Assembly (NCBI RefSeq): GCF_000384475.1
Contig: NZ_ARWB01000001.1
Location: 3,351,039-3,415,038 of the forward strand
Reading direction: 5' to 3'
DNA from: Methylopila sp. M107
GTDB taxonomy: Bacteria; Pseudomonadota; Alphaproteobacteria; Rhizobiales; Methylopilaceae
DNA: 64,000 bases
Below the pieces are notes generated by a model that searched no databases, was not told where the DNA came from, and worked only from the letters and a program-made list of their open reading frames with translations. Below are positions 17,049-25,319 of the stretch, piece after piece. A program made the position numbers and the translations under genes. Positions within the stretch are counted from its first letter, which is position 1; every line of letters starts with the position of its first letter.

Positions 17049-17138
17049 TGGCGGAGGGAGCGGGATTCGAACCCGCGATACGGTTCCCCGTATACACACT
17101 TTCCAGGCGTGCGCCTTCAACCACTCGGCCACCCCTCC
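17049..17138 (-). tRNA. tRNA-Ser (anticodon GGA)
   Basis: Reads 5'-GGAGGGGTGGCCGAGTGG on the minus strand from 17138. The anticodon loop CTGGAAA carries GGA, followed by a long class II variable arm (GTATACGGGGAACCGTATC), the T arm GCGGG-TTCGAAT-CCCGC, acceptor TCCCTCC pairing with GGAGGGG, discriminator G (serine identity) and an encoded CCA at 17051-17049. No integrase or att-like repeat was noticed next to it. Confidence 0.96.
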
Positions 17139-17241
17139 GGAGGCGCCGACCTAACAGGACGGAGCGCGGGTGACAAGCGCGTCCGCGACCGTTCTCCCGG
17201 CGCCGTCGCGGTCGCCGCTGCGCCAGCCGCGAAGCGTGCGG

Positions 17242-17637
17242 TCAGCGCTCGTCCAGCGCGCGGGCGCACAGGACGTCGATGATCGCGACCGCGGCCAGCA
17301 CGCCCGCGGCCGCGATCGCCACATGGCGCTGCGGGTTGCCGCGCCTCAGCGCCGGCGCGAGCGCCCAAGCGTCGGAAAGATCGCCCGCCACACGCGCCCA
17401 GATCCACAGCGATTTGCCGCGGCCGCGCCGCCAGCCGAACAGCCCCGCCCCCGTCGCCATCTCGCGCGCGCCGAACCCCTTCAGGAAGACGTGGTTCTCG
17501 TCGAGCCCGATCGACTTGGCGAGCGCGCCGGGCCGCGCCAGCTCGAAGGCCGCGAGCGCCAGCGACGCGAAGCCGAGCCCGGTGGCGAGGCGCTCGGCGT
17601 GGCGCTTGGACGGAACGGCCGGCGGGGAAAAAGGCAT
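17242..17637 (-). CDS. Small membrane protein (domain often linked to SRPBCC proteins)
   Basis: 131 residues from the ATG at 17637. The pattern RLATGLGFASLALAAFELARPGALAKSIGL...FGAREMATGAGLF...LWIWARVAGDLSDAWAL is the membrane domain that in many bacteria precedes an SRPBCC (cyclase/dehydrase-like) domain. Here it stands alone, followed by a last helix (AIAAAGVLAAVAIIDVL). About four membrane segments; function unknown. It is divergent from the CDF transporter gene, with about 140 bases between the starts. A longer in-frame ORF upstream (to 18102) lies opposite the CDF gene and is not credible. Confidence 0.7.
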   Translation of the reverse strand: MPFSPPAVPSKRHAERLATGLGFASLALAAFELARPGALAKSIGLDENHVFLKGFGAREMATGAGLFGWRRGRGKSLWIWARVAGDLSDAWALAPALRRGNPQRHVAIAAAGVLAAVAIIDVLCARALDER

Positions 17638-17777
17638 GGAGGGCTCCGATCTTGCGATCCGACTGGTTTGGGGCGCGCGCCGCCCGCGTCCAGCGCAATT
17701 CGCGGTCGCCCGCGATCCGGCCCGCCCTATACACGGCTTCGTGAGGCGCGCCGCCTCGCTGTCCCAAGGGAGCACGG

Positions 17778-18719
17778 ATGTCGGCAAGCGGATCGAAGGC
17801 GGTGATCTACGCCGCGCTCGGGGCCAATCTCGGCATCGCGGTGACGAAGTTCGCGGCCGCCGCCTGGACAGGCTCGAGCGCGATGTTTTCCGAGGCCGTC
17901 CACTCGCTGGTCGACACCGCGAACCAGGGGCTGCTGCTGCTCGGGCTCCGCCGCGCGGCGCGGCCCGCCGACGCCGGCCACCCGTTCGGGCACGGCATGG
18001 AGGTCTATTTCTGGGCCTTCGTGGTGGCGCTGCTGATCTTCGCGCTCGGCGGGGCGGTCTCGATCTGGCAGGGCTGGCACAAGCTGTTCGAGCCCGAGGC
18101 AATCCACGACCCGTGGATCAACTTCGCGGTGCTGGCGGCGGCGATCGCGATGGAGGGCTACTCCTTCCGGGTCGCGCTGAAGGAGCTCCGGGCCGGCGAT
18201 CCGGACAGCCCGATCTTGTCCGCGATCCGCAGCAGCAAGGACCCGAACGTCTTCGCGGTGCTGTGCGAGGACGCGGCCGCGCTCGCGGGGCTCGCGATCG
18301 CGCTTCTCGGGATCGGGCTCGCTTACGCGCTCGACGCGCCGGTCTTCGACGCGCTCGCCTCAATCGCGATCGGCGTGCTGCTGGTGCTGGTCGCGCTGTT
18401 CCTCGCGCGCGAGACGCTGAGCCTCATCACCGGCGAGGCGGCCTCGCCCGAAACGCGCGAGGACGTGGGGCGGATCCTGCGGGAGGACCCGCGGATCGCC
18501 TCGGTGCAGGAGGTGCTGACCATGCATCTCGGACCGCGGGAGGTGCTGCTCGCGGCGTCGCTCGACCTCAGAGACGAGCTCGGCGGCGACGAGATCGAGC
18601 GCGCCGTGCGCGAGCTGACGGACAGGATCGAGGCCGCGCATCCCGAGATCACGCGGGTGTTCCTGCGCCCGGCGCGGCGGCGGGGAGAGGCGGGCGGAGA
18701 GCAGCCGATCGTGGCGTGA
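17778..18719 (+). CDS. Cation diffusion facilitator (CDF) family metal transporter
   Basis: 313 residues. Helices 1-6 of the CDF fold are visible, with the metal site signature in helix 2 (MFSEAVHSLVDTANQG, HxxxD) and the second site in helix 5 (VLCEDAAALAG, with Glu-Asp in place of the usual HxxxD). The loop DAGHPFGHGMEVYFW is the conserved segment after helix 2. The cytosolic C-terminal domain (EDPRIASVQEVLTMHLGP...VLLAASLDL) is the regulatory ferredoxin-like dimer domain. Exports divalent cations (Zn, Mn, Fe or Co/Ni type; not resolved) by proton antiport. The atypical site in helix 5 suggests the FieF-like/mitochondrial-type subgroup. Confidence 0.9.
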   Translation: MSASGSKAVIYAALGANLGIAVTKFAAAAWTGSSAMFSEAVHSLVDTANQGLLLLGLRRAARPADAGHPFGHGMEVYFWAFVVALLIFALGGAVSIWQGWHKLFEPEAIHDPWINFAVLAAAIAMEGYSFRVALKELRAGDPDSPILSAIRSSKDPNVFAVLCEDAAALAGLAIALLGIGLAYALDAPVFDALASIAIGVLLVLVALFLARETLSLITGEAASPETREDVGRILREDPRIASVQEVLTMHLGPREVLLAASLDLRDELGGDEIERAVRELTDRIEAAHPEITRVFLRPARRRGEAGGEQPIVA

Positions 18720-18758
18720 GGCGCGGCGACCGGGATTGGCGTCCCGGAACCATCGCCC

Positions 18759-18858
18759 GTCGTCCCGGGCTTGGCCCGGGATCCAGACAGGATGCGGATT
18801 CCGGACGTTTCCGAACTCTTGGTGGTTCTGGACCCCGGCCCTTCGGCCGGGGTGACGG
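18759..18858. repeat. Palindromic intergenic repeat (cccgggc...gcccggg type)
   Basis: gtcgtcccgggcttggcccg...ggccccttcggccggggtgac-type arms: cgtcccgggcttggcccggg at the left and accccggcccttcggccggg at the right. Related units occur at 34936-35078, 37306-37404 and 59622-59861. Lies between convergent genes. Confidence 0.75.
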
Positions 18859-18893
18859 CGGCGGTGCGGGCCTGAAACCAAGCCTGACAGCCC

Positions 18894-19628
18894 TCAGCCT
18901 CCGCAGCAGTTCGGCGTCTCCGGCTTGGCGTCGTATCGGTCGTGGTGCTTCACCCAGTGGGAGAGGTTTTCGCCAGGGGCCTCCTCGCGGCCCTTCGGCA
19001 GGATGTCGAGGATCGCATAGGTCGACAGCACCTCCTCGAAGCCGCGCCCGAAGCTCGAATAGGCGTGGAAGACGCGGCCCTGTTCGTCCTTCGCGAACAC
19101 GCTGACGCCCGACAGCTCGTCATTCGCCCAGTCCTGGACCTCGTAATTGTAATACTGCGCGTTGTTCGCAAGTTCGTCGGCCGTCGCGGTGACGTGGTAG
19201 TCGTAGTTGAAGCGGTTCTTCTCCGACGACACCCAGGCGAACTCCCAGCCCATGCGCCGGCGGAACGCCTCGATCTTGTCGATCGGCGCGCGAGCGACGG
19301 CCACGAAGGCGACGTCCTTGGCCGAAAGATGGGGGAGGGCGGCGGCGATGTGGTCGCTCTCGAACGAGCAGCCGATGCACCCTTCCGTCCAGTCCGGCCC
19401 CAGCATGAAGTGCTTTACGAGCAGCTGGGATTTGGTCCCGAACAGCTCCGACAGTCTTACCGGGCCGACGGGACCTTCGAAGACGTAGTCCTCGTCGACC
19501 GGCGTCCAAGGCAGAGCGCGGCGCTTCTCGCTCAGCGCGTCCTTGGCTTTGGTGAAGGCCTTCTCCTCGGCCAGCAGGGCTTTCCGGGCCGCGAGCCATG
19601 TCTCGCGGGACACGATCTCATGCGTCAT
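18894..19628 (-). CDS. DUF899 family thioredoxin-like protein
   Basis: 244 residues starting at the ATG at 19628. The family landmarks are REKAFTKAKDALSEKRRALPW-like (here EEKAFTKAKDALSEKRRALP), VEKDYVFEG-like DEDYVFEGPVG, SQLLVKHFMLGPDWTEGCIGCS, then the N-Y region HVTATADELANNAQYYNYE and a C-terminal GLEEVLSTYAILDILPKGR-like segment. DUF899 proteins have a thioredoxin-like fold; the EGCIGCSF Cys pair may be redox active. Cytosolic. It is divergent from the SDR gene across a cluster of repeats, so its promoter must lie within about 19629-19765. Confidence 0.85.
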   Translation of the reverse strand: MTHEIVSRETWLAARKALLAEEKAFTKAKDALSEKRRALPWTPVDEDYVFEGPVGPVRLSELFGTKSQLLVKHFMLGPDWTEGCIGCSFESDHIAAALPHLSAKDVAFVAVARAPIDKIEAFRRRMGWEFAWVSSEKNRFNYDYHVTATADELANNAQYYNYEVQDWANDELSGVSVFAKDEQGRVFHAYSSFGRGFEEVLSTYAILDILPKGREEAPGENLSHWVKHHDRYDAKPETPNCCGG

Positions 19629-19764
19629 GACGATCTCCTCGCTTCGTGCGGCGTCATCTGGCGCGCCGCGCATGTGCTTCGAGGACGAACGACGGGACGC
19701 GGGCCCGACAGGGCTGGTGAAGTTTTCCGGAAGGGTCGCAAGTGAAGGCGGAGAACGCGCCGCG

Positions 19765-20130
19765 AGCCCGCCCCCTCCACCATGCTGCGCATGGTCCCCC
19801 TCCCCCGCGCCGAAGCGCAGGGGAGGATCAAGAGACGCGACGGTCGTGCTCGGATCCTCCTCCATGCGGAACGCATGGGGGAGGGGGACCGCCGAAGGCG
19901 GTGGAGGGGGCGGACGTGGAGCGGGACGGTTCGGAGGCCTTCGCCTCGCCGAAGCGAAGCAGGAGCGCGCATCTCCGAAACCGCGCCGCGAGCCCGCCCC
20001 CTCCACCATGCTCCGCATGGTCCCCCTCCCCCGCGAAGGCGCAGGGGAGGATCAGAGGCGGCGCTGGTTCCGGATCCTCCTCCATGCTTCAGCATGGGGG
20101 AGGGGAACCGCACGCGGTGGAGGGGGCGGG
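19765..20130. repeat. Alternating A-B-A-B cluster of GC-rich inverted repeats
   Basis: Four units: A (ccgccccctccaccatgctgc... to ...cgcaggggaggatc) at about 19767-19832, its reverse complement B (gatcctcctccatgcggaac...) at about 19853-19914, A at about 19988-20051 and B at about 20076-20130. Arms are nearly identical; only the loop words differ. It fills most of the 569-base gap between the DUF899 and SDR genes; no gene is supported here. Confidence 0.88.
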
Positions 20131-20197
20131 GCATAGAGCCGGGCCGTTTCTGGACATCCCGAGGTGGGCGTTGCTCTCCGCCCCGCACCACCGGCCC

Positions 20198-20956
20198 TCA
20201 GGCGTTCACGCCGCCGTCGACGGTGATAACCGTGCCGGTGACATAATTGCCCTCGGGGCTTGCGAGCCAGGCGACGGCGCCGGCGATGTCGTCCGGTTTG
20301 CCGTAGCGGCCGAGCGCGATGAAGCCGAGCTGCTGCGCGGCGCCTTCGCCGTCGGCGGGGTTCATGTCGGTGTCGGTCGAGCCCGGCGCCACGACGTTGA
20401 CCGTGATCCCGCGTGCGCCGAGATCCCGCGCCAAGCCGCGGGTAAACCCGTGCACGGCGAACTTGCTGGTCGAGTAGACGCTGATGCCGGCGAACTGCAC
20501 CTGCTCGCCGAGGCAGGAGCCGGTGGTGATGATGCGCCCGCCGTCCGGCAGGTGCTTCAGCGCCGCCTGCGCGCCGACGATCACGGCGCGGACATTGACC
20601 GCGAGCGTCGCGTCGATGTCCTCGACGGAGACGTCCTGCAGCAGTCCGCCACGCGCGATGCCGGCGTTGTTGACCAGGATGTCGAGCCCGCCCAGCGCCT
20701 CGGCCGCCTTGTCGACCGCGCCCTGAACCGCCGCGACGTCGGCGCTGTCGGCCTGCAGCGCGACCGCCTTGCGGCCGAGCTTGCGGATTTGCTCCGCAAC
20801 GCCTTCCGCCTTCTCGGCGGAGCGCTCATAGGTGATTGCGACGTCCGCGCCTTCCTGCGCGAGGCGAAGCGCGATCGCGGCCCCGATGCCGCGGCTGCCG
20901 CCGGTGACGAGCGCCTTCTTGCCCTTGATCCGGGCCGGAATTTCGAAATCGGACAT
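20198..20956 (-). CDS. SDR family NAD(P)-dependent oxidoreductase
   Basis: 252 residues of a classical short-chain dehydrogenase/reductase. It has the cofactor motif TGGSRGIG (VTGGSRGIGAAIALRLA), NNAG at DILVNNAGIARGG, the catalytic Ser in ITTGS, and YSTSK (YxxxK) in the catalytic helix; the C-terminal VAPGSTDTDMNP and VTGTVITVDGG are typical. Length fits the 250-residue classical family of 3-oxoacyl-ACP-reductase-like enzymes; the substrate cannot be told. The start at 20956 was chosen for its match to family length. It is divergent from the TetR gene at 21063, with a palindrome between the genes, so the TetR protein probably represses it. Confidence 0.9.
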   Translation of the reverse strand: MSDFEIPARIKGKKALVTGGSRGIGAAIALRLAQEGADVAITYERSAEKAEGVAEQIRKLGRKAVALQADSADVAAVQGAVDKAAEALGGLDILVNNAGIARGGLLQDVSVEDIDATLAVNVRAVIVGAQAALKHLPDGGRIITTGSCLGEQVQFAGISVYSTSKFAVHGFTRGLARDLGARGITVNVVAPGSTDTDMNPADGEGAAQQLGFIALGRYGKPDDIAGAVAWLASPEGNYVTGTVITVDGGVNA

Positions 20957-20972
20957 TGTCTCCGTCCATTTT

Positions 20973-20988
20973 TGTGTCGTGCGATACA
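20973..20988. promoter_or_regulatory. Palindromic operator candidate between SDR and TetR genes
   Basis: TGTGTCGTGCGATACA is a near-perfect 16-base inverted repeat (7 of 8 arm pairs match, with one mismatch near the end and the middle pair TG). It lies 17 bases before the SDR start and 75 bases before the divergent TetR start. A related half, CGTTACATA, appears near 21040. Confidence 0.45.
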
Positions 20989-21062
20989 AAAACATCTGGC
21001 AAGCTTGCCGACATCCGTCAAGGGATTTATATGGTGATCGTTACATAAATAAGGAAGCGGCG

Positions 21063-21689
21063 ATGAAGGCGCGCGGACGTCCTCGGGGATTCGACCGGCA
21101 GGAGGCCCTCGGCAAGGCGATGGAGACCTTCTGGGCGCTCGGCTACGAGGGCGCCTCGATGGCGGAGCTGACGCGCGCCATGGGCCTGAACTCGCCGAGC
21201 CTCTACGCCGCCTTCGGCTCCAAGGACGCGCTGTTCCGCGAGGCGGCGGAGCTCTACGAGCGCAAGGCGGGCTGCGCGCTCGGCGCCGCGATCGATGACG
21301 CGCCGACCGCCCGCGCCGCCGCCGAGGGGTTTCTCATGCATTCCGCAGAGATGCTGGCGAGGCCAGGGCAGCCGCCCGGCTGCATGATCGTCTTGACCGC
21401 GGTGGGCGCGCATTCGGCCGCGTGCGAAACGCGCGAGGCCCTGAAGCTCAGCCGTTCGGGGTCGAAGCGGGCGCTGGAACGGCGTTTTACGCGGGCCGTC
21501 GATGAGGGCGAACTGGCGAAAGGCCTCGATATCGCCGCGATTGCGGCGTTCTACGTGACGGTGCAGCAGGGCATGACGATTCAGGCGGTGGACGGCGCAA
21601 GCGCCGATGCGCTCGCTTCGATCGCCGGGGCGGCAATGCAGTCCTGGGACGGCTTGACGGCCGGCGGCGAGACCGAGTCGGCGGCCTGA
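21063..21689 (+). CDS. TetR family transcriptional regulator
   Basis: 208 residues; N-terminal HTH GRPRGFDRQEALGKAMETFW...YEGASMAELTRAMGLNSPSLYAAFGSKDALFREA. The C-terminal domain has PPGCMIVLTAVGAH, of the same subgroup as the TetR at 13394-14014. The gene is divergent from the SDR oxidoreductase gene, a common arrangement in which TetR controls the adjacent reductase and itself. AAGGAAG lies just before the ATG at 21063. Ligand unknown. Confidence 0.88.
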   Translation: MKARGRPRGFDRQEALGKAMETFWALGYEGASMAELTRAMGLNSPSLYAAFGSKDALFREAAELYERKAGCALGAAIDDAPTARAAAEGFLMHSAEMLARPGQPPGCMIVLTAVGAHSAACETREALKLSRSGSKRALERRFTRAVDEGELAKGLDIAAIAAFYVTVQQGMTIQAVDGASADALASIAGAAMQSWDGLTAGGETESAA

Positions 21690-21790
21690 GCGCGGCGGGG
21701 CGGGCCTTGTCGCGTTGCGTCGTTGCGTTCATGTTGCGCAGCCGTCCGCGTCGCGGTTCGAGACCCGACGCACTGGAGGAATTCGACCTC

Positions 21791-23956
21791 GTGACATCGT
21801 TTTTCCGGCGCGCAGCGCCTATCGCCATGCTGGCCGCCCTCGTCGGCGCGCCTTCGGCCCATGCGGACGATCGCGAGGACGCCGCCATCCAGGCGTTCCG
21901 CACCTCGCTCGCTGGCAACTACCTGGCCGGGCGCGTCGCCGGGGCCGACCGCAACGCGACCGCGGCCGCGGCCTACTTCCGCGCGGCGCTGCGCGACGAT
22001 CCCCGCAACACCGAACTTCTTGAGCGCTCTTTCCTGCTGACGCTTGCGGAGGGCGACGGCGACGGCGCGATGCGGCTCGCGGAACGCGTGGTGGCGTCGG
22101 ACCCGTCCAACCGCATCGCGCGGCTCGCGCTCGCGGCGCGCGCGCTCCGGACCCACAATTACAGCTCCGCCCGCCACCATCTCGCGCAAGGCGCCAAGGG
22201 CCCGCTCGCGGAGCTGACCGTCCAGCTGATCACCGGCTGGACCTGGCTCGGCTCCGACCAGCGGGCGAAGGCGCTGGAAGCGGTCGACAAGCTTCAGGGC
22301 GCCGACTTCTTCGGCACGTTCCGCGACTACCACGCCGCGATCATCGCCGACATCGGCGGCGACAAGGTCGAGGCCGCGAAGCGCTTCAACGCTGCGATCG
22401 CGGGCGACAACGCGGCGCTCCGCATCGTCCAGGCGACCGCGATCTTCAAGGCGCAGCAGGGCGACAAGGCCGGCGCGCTGAAGACCATCGCGGATTTCGA
22501 GAAGACCGCGCCGCGCCACCCGATCATGCGCGAGACCCGCGAGATGATCGAAAAGGGCGGCGAACTCAAGCGCCCCGTGAAGACCGCCTCCGAGGGCGCG
22601 GCCGAGGTGCTCTACGGCATCGGCGGCGCGCTCGCGCGCCAGGGCGGCGAGGACCTGTCGGTCGTCTACCTGCAGCTCGCGCTCTATCTCGAACCCGAGC
22701 ACCCGATGGCGCTGGTCACGCTCGGCGACCTCTACGACCAGCTGAACCAGTTCGCCGACGCCATCAAAGTCTATGAGCGCGTGCCGGCGTCCTCGCCGTT
22801 GAAGCGCAACGCGGAAATCCAGGCCGCGATGGACCTCGACCGGCTCGACAAGACCGACGAGGCGATCGCGGCGCTGAAGAAGATCATCGCCCAGTCGCCC
22901 GACGACCAGGAAGCGGTCGTGGCGCTCGGCAACGTGCAGCGCTCGCGCGAGAAGTTCGCCGAAGCCGCCGAGACCTACACGCGGGCGATCGAGCTCGCGA
23001 CCGCGCGGAAGCCCAGCGAGCCGGAAGCGCCCGTCGCGGCGCCGGCCGCGGCTCCCGCCCCCGCCGCCGAGGCGGTCGCTCCGGCGCCTGCGCCGGTCGC
23101 CGCCGTCGCGCAACCGGCCGTCTACACTGTCAAGGCCGGCGACTCGCTCTGGAAGATCGCCGCCGCCGAACTCGGGGACGGCAAGCGCTGGCTGGAGCTG
23201 CGTCGCCTGAACCGGTCTGCGGACGCCGCGAAGGCGGTCGGCAGGCGGCTGCGCAATCCGGACGTGCTTCAGGTCGGCCAGGGCCTGCTGCTGCGGACCG
23301 ACGCCGAGGCGACCCCGCCGCAGCAGAGCGAGAGCGCGCAGGCCCCGGCCGCGAGCCCGCCGACGCCCCAGCAGCCGCAAGCCCCCGCGCCGGTCGCTCC
23401 GGCGCCCGTCGCGCCGCAGGCGGCCGGCCAGCCCGACCGCAGCAACTGGTCGCTCTATTATGTCCGCGGCATCGCCTATGAGCGGTCGAAGCAGTGGGCC
23501 AAGGCCGAGCCCGACCTCAAGCTCGCGCTCGAACTCGCGCCCGACCAGGCGCTGATCATGAACTATCTCGGCTATTCCTGGATCGACCAGGGCATCAACC
23601 TCGACGAGGGCATGAAGCTCATCAAGCGGGCGGTCGAGCTGAAGCCGGACGACGGCTACATCGTCGACAGCCTCGGCTGGGCGCATTATCGCCTCGGCAA
23701 GTACGAGGACGCGGTCCGCGAACTGGAGCGCGCCGTCGAGCTTCGCCCGCAGGACCCGGTGATGAACGACCATCTGGGGGACGCCTACTGGCGAGTCGGC
23801 CGGCGCACCGAGGCGCGCTTCCAGTGGAGCCACGCCAAGGACCTGAAGCCCGAGGCGGCCGAGCTGCCGAAGATCGAGGCCAAGCTGAAGGACGGGCTTT
23901 CCGAGGAGCAGCCCAAGACCAACGCGGCCGACAACGGCAAGCGCGAGGGCGGCTGA
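21791..23956 (+). CDS. Exported TPR protein with an inserted LysM domain
   Basis: 721 residues from a GTG at 21791, preceded by GGAGG. A signal peptide (FFRRAAPIAMLAALVGAPSAHA) is followed by about ten tetratricopeptide repeats, in two blocks: residues about 30-405 and 549-700 (the second with NYLGYSWIDQG, DGYIVDSLGWAHYRLGKYEDA and VMNDHLGDAYWRVGR). Between the blocks, at residues about 406-548, lie a Pro/Ala linker, a LysM domain (YTVKAGDSLWKIAAAELGDGK ... LRRLNR ... VLQVGQGLLL, residues about 444-500) and a second Pro/Ala/Gln linker. The TPR halves resemble the alphaproteobacterial envelope TPR family usually lacking LysM. Peptidoglycan anchoring in the periplasm is inferred. Next gene: ispE, 14 bases downstream. 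Confidence 0.88.
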   Translation: MTSFFRRAAPIAMLAALVGAPSAHADDREDAAIQAFRTSLAGNYLAGRVAGADRNATAAAAYFRAALRDDPRNTELLERSFLLTLAEGDGDGAMRLAERVVASDPSNRIARLALAARALRTHNYSSARHHLAQGAKGPLAELTVQLITGWTWLGSDQRAKALEAVDKLQGADFFGTFRDYHAAIIADIGGDKVEAAKRFNAAIAGDNAALRIVQATAIFKAQQGDKAGALKTIADFEKTAPRHPIMRETREMIEKGGELKRPVKTASEGAAEVLYGIGGALARQGGEDLSVVYLQLALYLEPEHPMALVTLGDLYDQLNQFADAIKVYERVPASSPLKRNAEIQAAMDLDRLDKTDEAIAALKKIIAQSPDDQEAVVALGNVQRSREKFAEAAETYTRAIELATARKPSEPEAPVAAPAAAPAPAAEAVAPAPAPVAAVAQPAVYTVKAGDSLWKIAAAELGDGKRWLELRRLNRSADAAKAVGRRLRNPDVLQVGQGLLLRTDAEATPPQQSESAQAPAASPPTPQQPQAPAPVAPAPVAPQAAGQPDRSNWSLYYVRGIAYERSKQWAKAEPDLKLALELAPDQALIMNYLGYSWIDQGINLDEGMKLIKRAVELKPDDGYIVDSLGWAHYRLGKYEDAVRELERAVELRPQDPVMNDHLGDAYWRVGRRTEARFQWSHAKDLKPEAAELPKIEAKLKDGLSEEQPKTNAADNGKREGG

Positions 23957-23970
23957 CGGGCCTTGGCCGA

Positions 23971-25002
23971 ATGCAGCTTCGCGCGCGGGCGCCCGCCAAG
24001 GTCAACCTGACGCTGCGCGTCCTCGGCCGGCGGCCGGACGGATTTCACGAGCTCGACAGCGTCGTGGCCTTTGCGGGCTGCGCAGTCGACGTCGTGACTC
24101 TGGCGCAGGGCTCCGGGCTCGCGCTCGGCGCCGTCGACGGCCCGTTCGCCGACGCGGCGGGGCCGGACGACGACAATCTCGTCCTCAAGGCCGCGCGCGC
24201 GGCGGCGGACCGGATCGAGGGCCTCACGCTCGGGACGTTCTCGCTCGTGAAGCGCATCCCGGTCGCGGCCGGACTTGGCGGCGGATCGGCCGACGCCGGC
24301 GCGGCGCTCCGGCTGATCGCGGAGGCGAACGGGCTCGCGTCCGACGATCCGAGGCTGGTCGAAGCGGCCGCCGCGACCGGCTCGGACGTTCCCGCCTGCC
24401 TCGCCTCGCGCGCCGCGCGCATGACGGGTCGCGGGGAGGGGATTTCGCACGTCGACCTGCCGCCGATGGCGGCCGTGCTCGCGAACCCCCTGAAGGGGCT
24501 ATCGACCGCGGAGGTGTTCCGCGCGCTGGGATTGGCGCCGGGGGCGCGGGCCTCCTCCACTTCGACAAGAGCGCCGACGCGAGATGGGGCTGGCGCAGCC
24601 CTTCACCTCTCCCCTGTGGGGAGAGGTCGGCCCGAAGGGCCGGGTGAGGGGGCCTCGCGATTTCCGGAAAACCCTTCTCCCCCTCACCCGCTCGGCTTCG
24701 CCTCGCGACCTCTCCCCACAGGGGAGAGGTGGGCCGCGGCGCCAGTCTTCCGCGATCTGCTCGCCGGAGCGGGGCTCTCCGCCCCCAACGACCTCGAGCC
24801 GCCGGCCCGAGCCCTCATGCCGGAGATCGGCCAGGGAATCGACGCCGTCGCGGCGACGGAGGGCTGCCGGCTCGCCCGCATGTCCGGATCCGGCGCGACC
24901 GTGTTCGGCCTCTACGACGACCAGCGCGCCGCGCGACGGGCCGCCCGCGCGCTGAAAGCCATATTGCCCGGCTGGTGGATTCGCCCGAGCATGCTGAGAT
25001 GA
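23971..25002 (+). CDS. ispE: 4-diphosphocytidyl-2-C-methyl-D-erythritol kinase with in-frame repeat insertion
   Basis: 343 residues. IspE phosphorylates CDP-ME in the MEP isoprenoid pathway (cytosol). Evidence: PAKVNLTL with the catalytic Lys, PDGFHELDS, the GHMP-kinase ATP motif [19 protein letters not shown], the Asp in TGSDVPACL, and the C-terminal [15 protein letters not shown] and [14 protein letters not shown]. The family is normally about 290 residues; the extra about 50 residues (roughly 205-256) are encoded by a palindromic repeat at 24605-24730 and flanking sequence that keep the frame open. They lie in a surface loop region between the two lobes, so the enzyme may still work. It overlaps the next gene by ATGA. 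Confidence 0.92.
   Translation: MQLRARAPAKVNLTLRVLGRRPDGFHELDSVVAFAGCAVDVVTLAQGSGLALGAVDGPFADAAGPDDDNLVLKAARAAADRIEGLTLGTFSLVKRIPVAAGLGGGSADAGAALRLIAEANGLASDDPRLVEAAAATGSDVPACLASRAARMTGRGEGISHVDLPPMAAVLANPLKGLSTAEVFRALGLAPGARASSTSTRAPTRDGAGAALHLSPVGRGRPEGPGEGASRFPENPSPPHPLGFASRPLPTGERWAAAPVFRDLLAGAGLSAPNDLEPPARALMPEIGQGIDAVAATEGCRLARMSGSGATVFGLYDDQRAARRAARALKAILPGWWIRPSMLR
24605..24730. repeat. Palindromic repeat element inside ispE
   Basis: acctctcccctgtggggaga starts the element and ctctccccacaggggagagg ends it; inner arms ggtgagggggcc and ccccctcacccg also pair. It is the same family as the intergenic units at 7168-7493 and the half unit at 4299-4385. The 126 bases (42 codons) do not shift the ispE frame. 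Confidence 0.88.
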
Positions 25003-25319
25003 CGGCCGCCATCTACATCGCCGCGGCGATCGCCGAGATCGCCGGCTGTTTCGCGTTCTGGACCGTGCTGCGGCAGGGCGCGCCGGCGATCTGGCTGATC
25101 GGCGGGCTCGCCTGCCTCGTCCTGTTCGCCTGGCTGCTGACGCTGGTCGAGGTCGAGGCGGCGGGCCGCGCCTATGCGGCCTATGGCGGGGTCTATGTCG
25201 CGGCCTCGCTCGGCTGGCTGTGGGCGGTGGAGGGCGTGCGTCCCGACCGCTGGGACGTCGCGGGCTCCGCGATCTGCGTCATCGGCGCAAGCGTGGTGCT
25301 GTTCGGGCCGCGCGGATGA
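24999..25319 (+). CDS. YnfA/UPF0060 family small membrane protein
   Basis: 106 residues with four hydrophobic helices, beginning [14 protein letters not shown] and followed by a third-helix region with [14 protein letters not shown] and [16 protein letters not shown] at the end. The family is of unknown function, resembling small multidrug resistance proteins in size. It overlaps ispE by 4 bases and the next gene by 4 bases, so all three are one transcript. Confidence 0.88.
   Translation: MTAAIYIAAAIAEIAGCFAFWTVLRQGAPAIWLIGGLACLVLFAWLLTLVEVEAAGRAYAAYGGVYVAASLGWLWAVEGVRPDRWDVAGSAICVIGASVVLFGPRG

Noticed and set aside
21581-23833. 750-codon open frame on the minus strand
   Set aside because: It is antisense to the TPR-LysM gene, has Arg/Leu/Asp-rich shadow composition and no domain; the plus frame is clearly real.
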